Positions 10,631 through 21,933 of a stretch of DNA of 64,000 nucleotides are shown piece after piece. The stretch spans positions 248,001-312,000 of the forward strand of contig NW_011887292.1 of the NCBI RefSeq assembly GCF_000151315.2, read 5' to 3'. The translations under genes were made by a program, and so were the position numbers. Positions within the stretch are counted from its first letter, which is position 1, and every line of letters starts with the position of its first letter. This DNA comes from Capsaspora owczarzaki ATCC 30864 (Eukaryota; Opisthokonta; Filasterea). The notes under the pieces are model-generated. The model searched no databases and had not been told where the DNA came from. It saw nothing but the letters and a program-made list of their open reading frames with translations.

Positions 10631-12794
10631 ATGTCGTCGCTCTACACTCGCAGAATGACGCAGCGACAACTCTGGTTCTACGACAGAGTCATAAGGGCGA
10701 GCGGAATGCTCGAGTAAGGACCAAAAAACGCCCGAATGTATTGGAACGTGTGATGTGACTGCGTTGCGGGGGACTGACACGAATGGAGGTGCGTGCAGTC
10801 TGAAGGAAAGGCAGGTTGGCGACGCAGACGTGCGAGCCATTGCCGACGGGCTCAGAGAGAACGCCATGCTGATGTGGCTCGTGTAAGTCCATCACACTGT
10901 TGGACTGCGGGGGGCTGGATGTTCAAACGCAGAGAGAACGTGAAGAAGCGGCTCACATGGATGGACAACAACAGTCTGGACTGCAACCAGATTGGCGACG
11001 AGGGAGCTCAGACGATTGCACAGGTACTCGAAGCGAACGAGACGCTGCTGAGCATACTCCGGTAGGGCCACATCTCACTTTTTTGGGCTGATGCGTGCGA
11101 GTAGGCGATAGTGCTCACGGATTGGAGCGGATGGACAGGTTGGAGCAAAATCAGATTGGCGCGGCTGGAGCCCTTGCACTTGGTGAAGCACTCGAAGTGA
11201 ACACGTCACTGACGAGGCTCGAGTAAGCCATGCTCTCTCGATTGATGATTGATGCATTATTAGAGGGGGGGGGATACTCATTGATGGAGCGGATGTGTGT
11301 GGACAGACTGTTCGACAATCAAATTGGCGATGTTGGAGCAGAAGCCATTGCTGAGGCACTCACCGTAAACCAGACACTGACTTGTCTCACGTAAATGCAC
11401 CTCGTGTTGACGGATGCATGTGAGCGGCTGATCCAGTCGATGGTAGGCAGAGTGGCTCACTGATGGAGGGGAATGACAGCTTGGGGAAGAACAAGATAGG
11501 CATTGTCGGGGCGCAAGCGATTGCCTCGGCACTTGAACTGAACACGACGGTGGCGGAGCTCCAGTAAGGCGTACCCGTACTTGTACTGATCCAAAGGGTA
11601 TATCAGAATGGCTCACTGCTGGAGGGACAGTCTGCAATTCAATCAGCTTGGCAATGCCGGAGCAAAAGTGCTTGCTGAGGCACTCAAAGTGAACGCCTCC
11701 CTGACTGAACTCAAGTACGGCGTTTCATTTCGACTGACGGCATCAGGGTGGGCAGCTTCAGCAGAGGACGTTAAGAGTGGCTCACTGGTGAGAATGAATG
11801 GATGCACAGTTTGTGTGACAACCAGATTGGTGATGTTGGAGCGCAGGCGATTGCAGAAGCGCTCACAGTCAACACGACACTCGATAATCTCAAGTAAGCT
11901 GCTGCGCTTTTGTTTTCTTTTGGGCCCTGAGCCATGCGTCAACCAGACTTTTACTCATTGTCAACCCTGCTCATTGAGTGAACAGCCTCCCAGATAATTG
12001 GATTAGCGAGGCTGGTGTTCAGATGATTGAGCAAGCACGCACAGTCAACAACAAGACGGATGTTTTGTAAGTTGCCCTTGCACGATAGAGGCAATTTGCG
12101 ACTGGTGCAAAAGCGTCCTCCAAACCAACACTCGATGACATAGCCTGTTGACTGTCATTCTCAATTTCCCTTTGGCCGTTTGGTGCACAGCATGGACGAC
12201 CAGATAAACCCTCTTGCATTTTCCTTGTATGTACGACTGGCAACTGCTGAAGACATTCAGGCCGTGCTTCGCTTGCTGACCCGCGGAGCGGAGCTGGAGG
12301 ATGACTTGGAGGATGACTTGGAGGATGACTTGGCGCCTCTCCGAGCACTCCCAGCACTCCCAGCCAACATCACCGAGCGCATTATGGACGAAGCGCATTA
12401 CTGGCAAGGCATCCATTGCTCCCAGCGCCAGCAATTCAATGAAGACCGGCGTGTCCGTGCGCTGAAAGTCACCGTGCCTTGGATGATCGATGGAGGTTCC
12501 ATCCGAGTGAAGGCAATTCAAGTGCTTCGTGAAAAGAACAAGTTCCGGACGGCACGTTCTGGCAGCGCCGATGACAACGGGCTGACCTTGATTGTTGAAG
12601 ACGAGTATGGAGCTCTTCGACATGAAGTTGTTGTACCGTCCACTTTCGTCGATTCCGTCACTGAGCTTGTGACGCTTTTTCCGGCGAGCCATCCCAGCCT
12701 CCAAGAACTGCACGCGGGTTGGCAAGTTCGAGTTCGACCGAGAAAGTCCGACCGAGATGCGCCATTCCGATCGCTCTATATCGGATATACCTAA
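10631..12794 (+). CDS. LRR protein, one repeat per exon, with novel C-terminal domain (copy 1)
   Basis: Ten exons: 10631-10713, 10799-10882, 10975-11061, 11139-11222, 11307-11390, 11480-11563, 11631-11714, 11810-11893, 11986-12066 and 12191-12794, giving 452 residues. Eight internal exons each encode one ribonuclease-inhibitor-type repeat, almost all of 84 nt, and every intron falls in phase 2 at the same point of the repeat. Repeat cores read like LEQNQIGAAGALALGEALEV. The chain starts MSSLYTRRMTQRQLWFYDRV. The last exon encodes a 200-residue domain with ITERIMDEAHYWQGI, SIRVKAIQVLREKNK and a terminal FRSLYIGYT. The N-terminal motif resembles the F-box-like LP-xx-I-xx-ILD-A-x-YW pattern, but this is a weak likeness. 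LRR arrays of this class bind proteins (as in NLRs and RanGAP); no NACHT domain is present. Paralogous to the gene at 35955-37845. Confidence 0.88.
12297..12332 (+). repeat. 12-bp in-frame repeat, three copies
   Basis: The unit gaggatgacttg occurs three times in the last exon of the LRR gene and encodes (EDDL)x3. The paralogous gene lacks it, so the expansion is specific to this copy. Confidence 0.95.
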
Positions 12795-13102
12795 CGACAA
12801 TCATCGTTGTTCAGGGAAGGCGTTGCTCTCAATTTTGCATGACTGGATGGAAACACAGACAAATGTCTCAAGAGAAACGGCTCAAATGCAATTTGGTGTT
12901 TGTCAAACAGGCCCAAATCTTAAAATACAATCTTTGCCCCCCCCCCCATTGTCGTTCGCCGACTATGAACATGAATGCCAATCTGGAAGGAGAGACGAAG
13001 AAGAAAAAAAAAAGACTCTCTTTGACAACAACATGAAAAGGTCAAAGCAACAGCCATCCTGAAAGGCAACGCACCAACCAATCGACTCTAGCCTCTTTTG
13101 CT
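12795..13102. other. Convergent 3' gap between LRR gene and DDX27
   Basis: This 308-bp gap lies between two stop codons on opposite strands. It includes a C run (about 12940-12949) and A-rich DNA. No gene was seen; it should hold both 3' untranslated regions. Confidence 0.5.
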
Positions 13103-15859
13103 TTATCGCCTCTTGAACTTGGCCTTGGACTTGAATGACTTGTTGGTGACCTTGGGATTGCCTCGCTTGCGATCGCCGCTGGCTCCAGCACCACCCTTGC
13201 CTCCTTTCTTGCCTCCATCGCGTTGATTCGTGCTGGTTCGGAGACCATGCACGCTCTTCTTGCTAACATCGGTGAGCTCGCGAGCAAAGCCAACCGCGCC
13301 GCCCGATTTCTTGGCCTGCTTGGGCGACTTGTTCGGGTTTGGCGGAGGAGCTGTTGCGGCAGAGAAACAAGATTCCATCGCAATGGACGCACGCAGGTTA
13401 GCCATGTGATTCAAGCTCGAGTGGGTGACATCAGGGCCGAAAGAACAAAGCGGAAAACGCGTGGACGACAACTCACCATCACCAGGCCTCAAGCCCAACC
13501 GGGCCTTCTTGACAGAGCGACCCATAGCCTTCTGCACTCGCTGGTCTTGCAAATCCTCCTCGCTTTTTCGCTTTGAAGGACGAGCTTGCTGTGTCTTGCC
13601 CTGCATAAAAGCCACGCGAGAGAGGCAAAAGTGAGCCGACGTTCAACACCAGCCAAAAAGCCCGCAAAATCCAACCGTGCGGCTCACCTTGTCAGCAACT
13701 GCGCCGCCGGCGTGAGCAACCTTGCTGTTTTCTTTGGAAGTCTTCTTGGCGAGGGCGTCCTGGAACCAGGTGCGAGCGGGCTTGGAGTAAATTTCCTTCT
13801 CGTGTTCCATCATGTTGGAAGCTTTCGCGGCTTCCATTTCTGCTTGAAGGAGCTAGCAAAAAAATACAATCAACACAGCACAGAACGTCTAAAGTTGGTC
13901 TGACGCACTGTGGCAAAACAGCTTTACAAAATGCCGACCAAAAGTCACGCCACCTACCATCTTCTCCTCCTTCTCGGCCTTCATAATAGCCGCAATGTCC
14001 TTGCTGGCACCGCGAATCTTGGTGGAAAACTTTTCAATCACATCGGACGGGATGGAGCGCGAGCTGAGTGGGACTGTGGCGTGCTTGACAATTTCTTTGA
14101 GCAGCTTGCGCTCGCCTTCGCACACCAGCGACAGCGAGCGACCTGCGCGGCCCGCACGAGCTGTACGACCAACGCGATGAATGTACTGCGTAAGCGTGTT
14201 GGGCATGTCGGCATTGACGACCGTCTCAACGCCGACGATATCAAGACCGCGAGATGCGAGATCGGTTGCGAGCAAAAAGTCCACGCGCCCTTCCTTGAAC
14301 GCCTCCAGGGACTCGAGACGCTGGAGCTGGTTCAAATCACCATGCAACTCGGCCGCCTTGAGGCCAAACAGGCCGAAAATGACCTTGGCACGATGCGCGC
14401 CCTGCTTGGAGCGGAAAAAGACAATCGTCTTGGTGTGGAAGGACCGCTTGCACACGGCGAGCACGATGGCTTCCTTCTCCTTCTCGCGCTGTGGGCGAAC
14501 GCGAACAAACTCTTGGGTGAGATTGGTGGCAGTGTCCGTATTCTTGTTGATAAAGACGCGCAGCGGCTTGTTCATCGAAAGCGCAATGAGATTCTCAACT
14601 TCGTCGGTCATGGTGGCCGAGAAGAGCATGGTCTGGCGAGACACGGAGCACTGGCGAATGATTTCATCAACCTCTTCCTTGAAACCCATTTCGAGCAAAC
14701 GATCGGCCTCGTCCATGATGAGGACTTCAATGCCCTCGAGGTCGAAACCAGGCGAGTTTTGCAAGTGATCAATCAAGCGACCAGGAGTGGCTACAATCAC
14801 GTCGGGATGGGCGCGGAGCTCGGCCTGCTGGCGCTTGGTGGAGAAACCACCACAAATCAGGGACATCCGGATGTCGGTGAACTTGGCAAGCTTCTCGCCC
14901 ATGGCGTGACACTGAACGGCCAACTCGCGAGTGGGCGAGAGCACCAGCACACGCGAGGCGGGGTTTGTCTTTTGGCGGTACAAGAGACGCTCCAGCACGG
15001 GCAACAAGAAGGCAGCGGTTTTGCCCGAGCCGGTCTTGGCGCAAGCCACGAGGTCGCGACCCATCAAGGCCGGCGGGATGGTGGCCGCCTGAATGTCGGT
15101 GGCGTTGGCGAAATTGAGGGAAGAGATGGCACGCAACAAGGGGCGGGACAAGTTCATCTCGGTGAATTGCTTGGACGAGATAATGTCTGCGGGTGCCTGT
15201 TCAAAGAAGGCCGCCTTCAACTTTTCCTTGCGCTCCCGCTCACGAGCTGCACGCGCCTTGTCCTTTGGGCTGTCGTCGTCGTCGTCGTCATCGTTGTCGT
15301 CGTCGTCATCTTCTGAATCATCTGAATCTTCTGAATCTTCGTCTTCTTCGTCGTCAGAACTTTGTTGTTTGCGTGCGGGCTTCTTGCCCTTGGCTGGCGG
15401 GCGTGCAACCTCATCTGCCTCATCGTCGTCGTCTTCCGAATCTGAGTACAACTTGGGGTTGTTTGCGGCTGCCAGAGCTTTCTCGTCGAGCTCCTCTTCA
15501 TCATCGTCGTCCTGCTCGTCGTCGGCCTCCCCTTCGTCGTCGCTGCCGTCAGCCATAACGTCACCGTCGAGACTGTCGCCATCTTCTTCGTCTTCGTCTT
15601 CGTCGTCGTCGTCGTTGTCGTTGTTGTTGCCGTCCTCGTCATCATCAACCTTCATGGCTGAGGACTTGGCTTTTTTGGGCAGAACGCGCCGTGCTTGGCG
15701 CGTCAGTTGAATCAGCTCGTCGAGCGACTTGGCAGTGACGTCTGGGACGGCCGCAGCGGCGGCCGCAGCGGCGCCAGAGAGGCCGTGCGGGCGCTGTGCG
15801 GGATCGTCAAACACGGATCGCTTGGCGCGCGCCAAATCCCATTGACTCGCCATCGGCAT
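13103..15859 (-). CDS. DDX27: DEAD-box RNA helicase DDX27/Drs1 (ribosome biogenesis)
   Basis: Four exons, 13958-15859, 13688-13852, 13477-13600 and 13103-13350, give 812 residues, close to human DDX27 (about 796) and yeast Drs1 (about 752). Residues 50-215 are extremely acidic, as in this family. The helicase core holds the Q-motif region NLSRPLLRAISSLNF, Walker A AKTGSGKT (about 273), PTRELA (307), DEAD (about 380), SAT (413) and HRVGRTARAGR (about 560). The C-terminus is lysine-rich with KPARTWFQDALAKK, matching the conserved WFQ region of DDX27, and ends in a basic KSKAKFKRR tail. Family knowledge places it in the nucleolus in pre-60S ribosome assembly and rRNA processing. Two ATG codons (15859 and 15853) are in frame; the upstream one is taken. 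Confidence 0.93.
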
Positions 15860-16374
15860 CGAACTCGAGGTTTGGATTAATGTCAGAGTCCTCTGTGCGA
15901 AGTGTCCACAAGTGCGTTGATGGCAATTGTGAGTGAGTACATGTCACTTCTGAGCAACATGGTTCTGAGTAGCCAAGTAAAAGTGGTGATGTCGTCTCTC
16001 GCAGTCACCGCTGTCATTTTTTTTTCAGATTATCGCACACATTGGCACCTGCTTTCGGGTTGTTTGCAATGGGACGCTGTTGTGATGATGACCCAGTGCT
16101 TGCTTGCCTTTGAGTGTGTGAGTATGAGCCATGTGGATTGATCATTGCTCTCTATCTCTCTATCTCTCTCCCCGCTCCGCGTCCAACCTCGCCCTATCCC
16201 CATCCTCACTCGTGCTGAGTGCAATCACAAGTCATCATCATCATCCTCGTGCCAATAGTGTTATGTCGCAGTCCGAGTTGCGCTCTCGCTTTCAGTGTGT
16301 TGGATCCACGCGGTCCCTCCATCCTCACTCACTCACTCCACTCACTTCCACTCACTCACTACTCACTCACTCAC
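15860..16374. other. Intergenic region with simple repeats
   Basis: This contains CT-rich stretches near 16150-16180 and a CTCA-type simple repeat at about 16323-16385. A weak two-exon plus-strand frame (ATG near 15885, donor GTGAGT after GGCAATT, acceptor after TTTTTTTTCAG near 16028, stop at 16139-16141) would give about 57 residues with no recognisable similarity. I do not call it a gene. Most of it is probably the DDX27 promoter and the 3' end of the next gene. Confidence 0.4.
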
Positions 16375-16385
16375 TCACTCACCAC
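16323..16385. repeat. CTCA-type simple repeat
   Basis: Imperfect ctca/ctcact units on the plus strand overlap the 3' end of the small acidic gene's frame, which weakens confidence in that gene's last residues. Confidence 0.85.
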
Positions 16386-16779
16386 CACTCAGCTTCACTC
16401 TGATTCTGCCTTGTGCTTGGTTAGAAAGGGGGCGAATGGTACCTGCGCTGGCCTTCTTCTTCTTGTGCTGCTGCTGCTGCTGCTGAGCCTTCTTCTTGCT
16501 CTTTGGCTTGGCGCGACCCTGATCGGCGCTGTCCTCGTCATCATCAGCATTGCCGTTCTCATCGGCATCAACCTCATCGTCGTCGTCGTCGTCGTGTTGG
16601 CTGCGCGCACGCTGGAGCAGCTGAAGCGTCTCGGCGTCCATCCCCATCAGACCACCGCCAACGTCGTCGTCGTCATCGCCCATCGTCATGATGAAACCAG
16701 TCGCGAGACTCTTCTCTGCAGAAGGTGCAGCAGCAGCAGCAGCAGCTGCAGGCTTGGTCGCTGCTGGCTTGGCCTTCAT
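16375..16779 (-). CDS. Small acidic/basic low-complexity protein
   Basis: The frame from the ATG at 16779 runs 134 residues without an intron. It has an alanine-rich start (MKAKPAATKP), then a short ordered-looking stretch MGMDAETLQLLQRARSQH that could form a helix, a run of aspartates, and a Lys/Gln-rich tail. No family is recognised. The tail before the stop overlaps a simple CTCA/GTGA repeat and contains a good donor (GGTG|GTGAGT at about 16383), so the true C-terminus could lie in another exon nearer to 16040. Composition suggests a nuclear or nucleolar disordered protein, but that is inference only. It could also be a chance frame. Confidence 0.45.
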   Translation of the reverse strand: MKAKPAATKPAAAAAAAAPSAEKSLATGFIMTMGDDDDDVGGGLMGMDAETLQLLQRARSQHDDDDDDEVDADENGNADDDEDSADQGRAKPKSKKKAQQQQQQHKKKKASAGTIRPLSNQAQGRIRVKLSGGE

Positions 16780-17171
16780 TGTGTGTTTCAGAGTGAAAAA
16801 GTAAAATCTTAGACTGAGCTGCTCAGCCAGCGAGATTGATTTTCGGGGGAAGCTGGAAGTGTGTAGTGCACTGAGTTTGGTGAGATGTGTGATTGAGCTC
16901 GCTGTTGCAATCCGGATCACCAGAGTCGCTGCTAAAACAAATTTTTGTCCAAAACTTGCAACAACAAGCCAAACAAACCGGCACCGCGGTCCTCGACCAA
17001 GTAAAGCCGAGTGTCGCGGTGATGAATGCCGCATAAATACGCTGGGAGATTGCTAGCGAGAGAGTCAGAAAGCCCTAGATTGTTAACAAGCCGAAACAAC
17101 AAACCGTCAACTACGCACGGAAACACTGCTGAGCCGAACGCCCAGCTCTGTCTGCTCCGACAACGACGATA
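16780..17171. other. Intergenic gap between two minus-strand genes
   Basis: This 392-bp gap lies between the FabG-like stop codon and the small acidic gene's start codon. No conserved coding sequence was seen. It should contain the 3' UTR of the former and the promoter of the latter. Confidence 0.5.
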
Positions 17172-18174
17172 CTACGATAGACCGCCGTCGACGACAATAT
17201 TTTGCCCGGTAATGTACGACGCGGAAACTAAAAACGCGACCGTGTCGGCGACTTCGTCGGCTGTTCCAAATCTTCCGAGGGGGATTTGCTTTAGAGCCGC
17301 CTCGGTCGCCGCGGGCGTCATGGCATGAACCATGCCCGCGTCAATGAAGCCAGGTGACACGACGTTGGCGCGAATGTTGCGAGGCCAGCTCGAGCGCGAG
17401 CGATTTCGTCAATCCAACCAGTCCCGCCTTGGAAGCCGCGTAGACGGTCTGCCCCGGGTTGCCGACCAAGCCCACCACACTGCCAATGTTGATAATGCAG
17501 CCGGAGCGTAATCGCAGCATGTGCGGCACGACTTCCTTGCATGTCAGCATTGGTCCGACCAGATTGGTTTCCAGCACACTGGCCATGTCCGCGTGCGGCG
17601 TCTTGACCAGGAGATTATCAGACACTATTCCTGCAGCATTCACAAGCACGGATGCAAGTCCCAGCTGGCTCTTGACTGCAGCGATCGCACGCTGCACTGC
17701 TTCCGGATTGCGCAAGTCGCACGCGATTCCAACGTGTCTCGCCGCGCTGGCTGGGTTGCCTTCCGACGCAGGCGTCTCAGGTCGTGTGGTCGTCGTGGGG
17801 ACTCTTGGTGAAGGCGGCGAGGCAGGAGCGACTGGGCTGGTTGGTCCATGCGCACCCAGATTGTTCAGATTCGCAGCAACTTGAGCAACGTCGCGTTCCG
17901 ACCGCGCCAGCACTGCATGACGCACAAAAAGTTCAAGCATGCCACACGCAAGTAGATTCAGTGAGAAGAGAGAACAGGCGGTGGCGCAGCGAGGCCGAGA
18001 TTAAAAAAACTGCGAAAAAAATCCCTGTCTGAGAATCTGAAACAACAAATCAGCACATGTTCTCCTACCTGCAACGCGAAATGACTGCTGGGCCAGGCGC
18101 TTGGCAATGGCAGCGCCAATCCCGCGAGTGCCACCTGTGACAATCGCAACAGCGTCCGAGCGAGCCGCTTGCAT
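17172..18174 (-). CDS. 3-oxoacyl-[ACP] reductase-like SDR (FabG/CBR4 type), frame discrepancy
   Basis: Two exons, 18069-18174 and 17172-17912. The start MQAARSDAVAIVTGGTRGIG gives the Rossmann glycine motif; NAAGIVSDNLL, the serine of INIGSVVGLVG, and the active-site YxxxK in TVYAASKAGLVGLTKSLALE follow. The end SPGFIDAGMVHAM...SASYITGQNIVVDGGLS is typical of FabG enzymes, which reduce 3-oxoacyl-ACP with NADPH. A Pro/Thr-rich insert lies near residues 60-95. Between LALELAS and NIRANVVSPGF (about 17379-17384) the frame slips: two bases are missing relative to the expected codons, so the frame would otherwise stop soon after. This is either a sequencing or assembly error or a disabling change. 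A mitochondrial fatty-acid synthesis role is plausible, but no clear presequence is visible. Confidence 0.8.
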
Positions 18175-18378
18175 TGGAAACGGACTGACAAAACAATAAT
18201 CAAAAAAAAAAAGACTGTCGAGTTCTCTAAGAAGCGAATTTTTAGTAATGAAAAAATGGACGAAGATCTCGCAAACATGAACTGAAAATACTGCTTCCAT
18301 CGTACAGCTAGAATACTATTCAACACCAAACAACAATCACACACACAAAAAACAAACAAAACCAAAAAAACGTTGAAA

Positions 18379-20377
18379 CTAGCTCGACTCGTTGCTGCTG
18401 TTCGATCGCGACCGCGCACCCGTCTCGAGCTCAAACTCATTCTCGTGCGAAGGCACGTCGCTGCCATCGCTCGACTGGCGGACCAAATCGCCCGACTCTG
18501 TCTGGGAAATGACAATTGCGGGCACTTCAGCCTGTTTCATGTCGGCGGGGCAGTCGGAATCGTGCCCTTGCTGCTGTTCCTGCTGTTGCAACAACTGCTG
18601 CTGTTTTGCGAGTTGCACAGACTTGACTCCATTGGCAAGAGTGACGGCAACCGTTCCCACAAGCGTCACAAAGCCGCCCGCAATTGTCCAGTTGTCCGGG
18701 ACATGCTCGACGCCGAGAAGAATGCCAATAACAGTGCCGACAGCGGGCTCGAGAAGCATGACCACGGCAATGACGAGAGGGGAAACGACGTTGAGCAGGC
18801 CCGCGTATGCCACCATGCCGAGCACGCCAGTCACAACACCAAGATACAGTGCTCCAAGGATAAACTCTTGCGACAGCCAACCAAAGGCGTTTTCCGCCAG
18901 CGGAACGCCCGGGCCTGCGCTCGAGCCCTCCATGGCAACAGACAGCACCAGAGTCAATACGGCGTTGAGCACGTTGACGGGCAAAATGTAGACAAACAGA
19001 GGCACCTCGGCGCGAAGTCGCTTGGCCCAAACGAGGTAGCCGACGGCGCCCACAGAGCCAACAAGGGCAATCATGTCGCCGATGACAATGTTGGTCGTCG
19101 AGAATTGCGCATTCCCCGTCACGTTCACGAGGGCCAGGCCGGCTCCCAGGACGGAGATGGCTGTACCGACAATCTCAATCACCATGACGGGCTGGCGCTT
19201 GATGATGCGGAACAGGACGATAATGACGGAATGCAAATTGTTAAACAGGTATGCGTGCGCAAGGGAGGTAAACGAAAGCGCCACGAAGAACGTGGCAGAA
19301 AACAGAAACATGCCGACAGTCACGCCAAGGCCATGAAGAATGTTTCGCCGTGTCAGGACGCCGGCCAGCCACGCCTTGGAGGTCCAGCCGACTTTTGTGT
19401 GTGCTTGCCAAAGGAACAGGGGTAAAAGGAAGAAGGCGGCGCATTGCAAGCGCCACGCTCCGGCCAAAACCGGGTCGACGTCCTTCATCAGCAGGGTGGC
19501 AGCACCCTGTCCGTGATTGGAGAGACCAGAGCAAGAGGGGTGAGGAAGTAGAGAAGGTTGTACCAGAAAGTGAGTCGTAGCATAGCGTTTTCAGGCAATG
19601 CAGAACGTACAACAAGCGTGATGGAAGGCTTACAAGTGATGAAACGGCAAGCAAGGCCACGACCAACATGGCATATCCCGCAAGAACTGCTTTCTTGGAG
19701 GGAGTAGGTGCGGATGCAGGCATTGGCGTCGCTGCGGCTGGCAGTGGCAAGGATGAATCGGGCTTGGCGACGGCTGGCATCATGGTGGTGGTGCTGTCCA
19801 CGCTACTGCTGGCGCTGAGATCGCTCGTGATGGTCGGCGTTTCAACGGCGACATCTGGCGGTGAAATTGAGATCACTTGAGAGTTGCGGCCATCAACCGA
19901 CAGGACCACTGCTGGCTGGAAGCTCACTCGCCGAAACGAGGACTGTCGCGAGGACTCTGCCCCTCGCAACCGCCCCACCAAGGACGCAGATACGGGCACA
20001 GGTGGGGCATGTAGATCGACGACCGTTGGTGACATTTCCAGGCCGTCGTCACCACTACTGTCTGCCTCCGATGGCGAAAAGTTGAGAGCCGGATCGATGG
20101 CTTCATCTTCGTAGCTCCGGTCGTGGATGCGCGACAGATCAGTGCTTGGTTGTCTGCTCATCGCCCGCGATGGGCTTGGCAAGTAGGTTGTGGACACGGA
20201 CAGCACTTTGAGCAATCCGGACTTGAAAAAGCCAGACGAGGCGTCTGTCGGAGTCTGGGGCGCGCTGAGCCCAGCAGCGGCCTCCGTATCTGTCGGATCT
20301 GGTGCAATAGACAGGCGCTCTGCAAGATCGCTCTCGCCATCATAGATGGCCGACACGGCGTCGAGGTGCAACGCCAT
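18379..20377 (-). CDS. EamA/DMT-superfamily transporter
   Basis: Two exons, 19634-20377 and 18379-19506, joined in phase 0, give 623 residues. Residues 1-230 are Ser/Thr/Pro-rich and likely cytoplasmic. About ten membrane segments follow, starting KKAVLAGYAMLVVALLAVSS and including GVTVGMFLFSATFFVALSFT, MVIEIVGTAISVLGAGLALV, MIALVGSVGAVGYLVWAKRL and YLGVVTGVLGMVAYAGLLNV, the two-fold EamA layout of drug/metabolite transporters. The motif FTSLAHAYLFNNLHSVIIVL and the later PLVIAVVMLLEPAVGTVIGI match the two EamA halves. The tail is Gln- and Ser-rich. It likely moves a small metabolite, amino acid or nucleotide-sugar-like solute; the substrate is not determinable. Confidence 0.85.
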
Positions 20378-21933
20378 TTATGCTTTGGATTGGACGTAAC
20401 TAGAGGGGACAACCAAAAAATAGGGCTCGAATAGGAAACTGCTGAATTGGCAGAGGTCTTGACTATGAGGACTCTGCAAGTAGGTGTCTGTTCATTCATT
20501 GCGCATTGGAAGGAGAAGGGGGTCAGCTCTTTGACGATCGATGGCAGACAAGGACGCAATGGAGAACAGTTCATTCAGCCTGCTTTGAGCACAATCTTGG
20601 GGGTAATCTCTGCGGATCTTTTTTTTTTTAACTTTGCATTTAATGATCGATCAATTTATGATCTGTTTATCAGGTAGATCAATGCTGCTCAATGAAAGCG
20701 TTTGATGCAGAACGACGCCCACACACAACAAACAATGCCCTCCTACGCTTTTTGTTTTTTGTGTGTGTGTGTGTCTTCCAGCTCTACTTCCGCCCGCTTT
20801 GCCCAATCTCACCAGCAAGAGTGGAGCATTTGCTTGAACGGTGGCACCAGCGACTGAAGTTTGGAAGGTGGCGCGATTTGATAAAACGCTCAACAGCGGC
20901 AAATCTCACCAAAATAATAAAAAAAAATTCAAAAAATGCAAAATCCGAGGCCGATGCTCGGCGCTTCCCGCGTTTTCCCACTTTTTTTTTTTTTTTTTTT
21001 TTTTGTTCCACCGAACCCGCTTAAACCACGAAAAACTGAAGAAGAAGAAATACTGATTCGCTTTTTTCAAAAAAATGTCGGTGTGCGAGAATGAGGTGTC
21101 GGATGGCGTACACGTCGGTGGCTAGGACGACGTAAGAGGAGAAAGGGGAGGGGGGAAAGAGGGGGTGGCTGCGAGTGAAACGAAAAGCTAACACGAAATG
21201 ATACCGACGTATGACTACATCGTAGGAACCGCATCAGCCAAAATGGTGTTGCTTTCAAAATAGAACCACAAAATATGATGACCATCGAACAAGCAGCGCT
21301 GGTACTCGCTCCAGCGCTGCGCAGACCCCGGATTCGTGTGCGTAAGCGCAGTGGTGAGGCTAGGGAGGTGTATCGGCGGAAGTGCGCCATGCAGGGAAGC
21401 CCGTTGGAACGCTGCGTGATTTCGTCCGAAAAAAAAAAAAAAAAAAAAAAAAGGCTCCGCAGCAACGCATCGTTCGCTACATGTTGAGTAATTTTCGGTT
21501 TCTGAATGTTGTTGGGGGTAAAGTCGGTTGTGCAGAGACGGCGTTCGGATGGAATCGCATAGCATAGTAACATAGAAAGAAGGGCGAAAGGATGAACGAC
21601 AAGAACGATTTCCAGTCGCATCGATCGAACTCTTTCGACCCAAATCTTGCGTTCTTTTGAACCTTTTTTTTTTCTATTTTGCTCAACAAAAAACCATGTT
21701 CGGCTTCTGCCGAGGATCGTTTACCCTTTGCAAGCTAGAATGAAAGACACTGCCGATCTCACAAATTCAAAAAAGGACTGCCAAACCACATGAGAAGCAA
21801 ATACAGTATTGCAGACGAAATCGATCACCCTTGAAAAGCCACTTTGTGAAACCAAGTTTCAGACAACGCGATCAACCTTGAACAGCCACTTTGTGAAACC
21901 AAGTTTCAGACAACGCCGACAGGATCGACGCAG
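20378..21933. other. Large divergent intergenic region
   Basis: About 1.55 kb between the DMT transporter and the FHA-macro gene, transcribed away from each other. It holds T and A homopolymers (about 20982-21004 and 21430-21451) and a 47-bp tandem repeat close to the downstream gene. Open frames between 21070 and 21620 on both strands were examined and show no family likeness. An unrecognised small gene cannot be excluded. Confidence 0.45.
21822..21915. repeat. 47-bp tandem repeat, two copies
   Basis: Units 21822-21868 and 21869-21915 differ at only two positions. The array ends 18 bp before the chosen ATG of the FHA-macro gene, so it lies in its 5' leader or core promoter. Confidence 0.95.

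Noticed and set aside
13910-15316. Long plus-strand open frame of 468 codons
   Set aside because: It is the antisense of the DDX27 helicase exon; the minus-strand frame has all helicase motifs and the antisense has none.
15885-16141. Two-exon small gene on the plus strand
   Set aside because: Splice signals look reasonable, but the roughly 57-residue product resembles nothing I know and sits in the DDX27 promoter; kept only as a note.
20378-21933. Small protein genes on either strand around 21070-21620
   Set aside because: Frames are short, change across a poly(A) tract and show no conserved phrase or sensible splice pattern.
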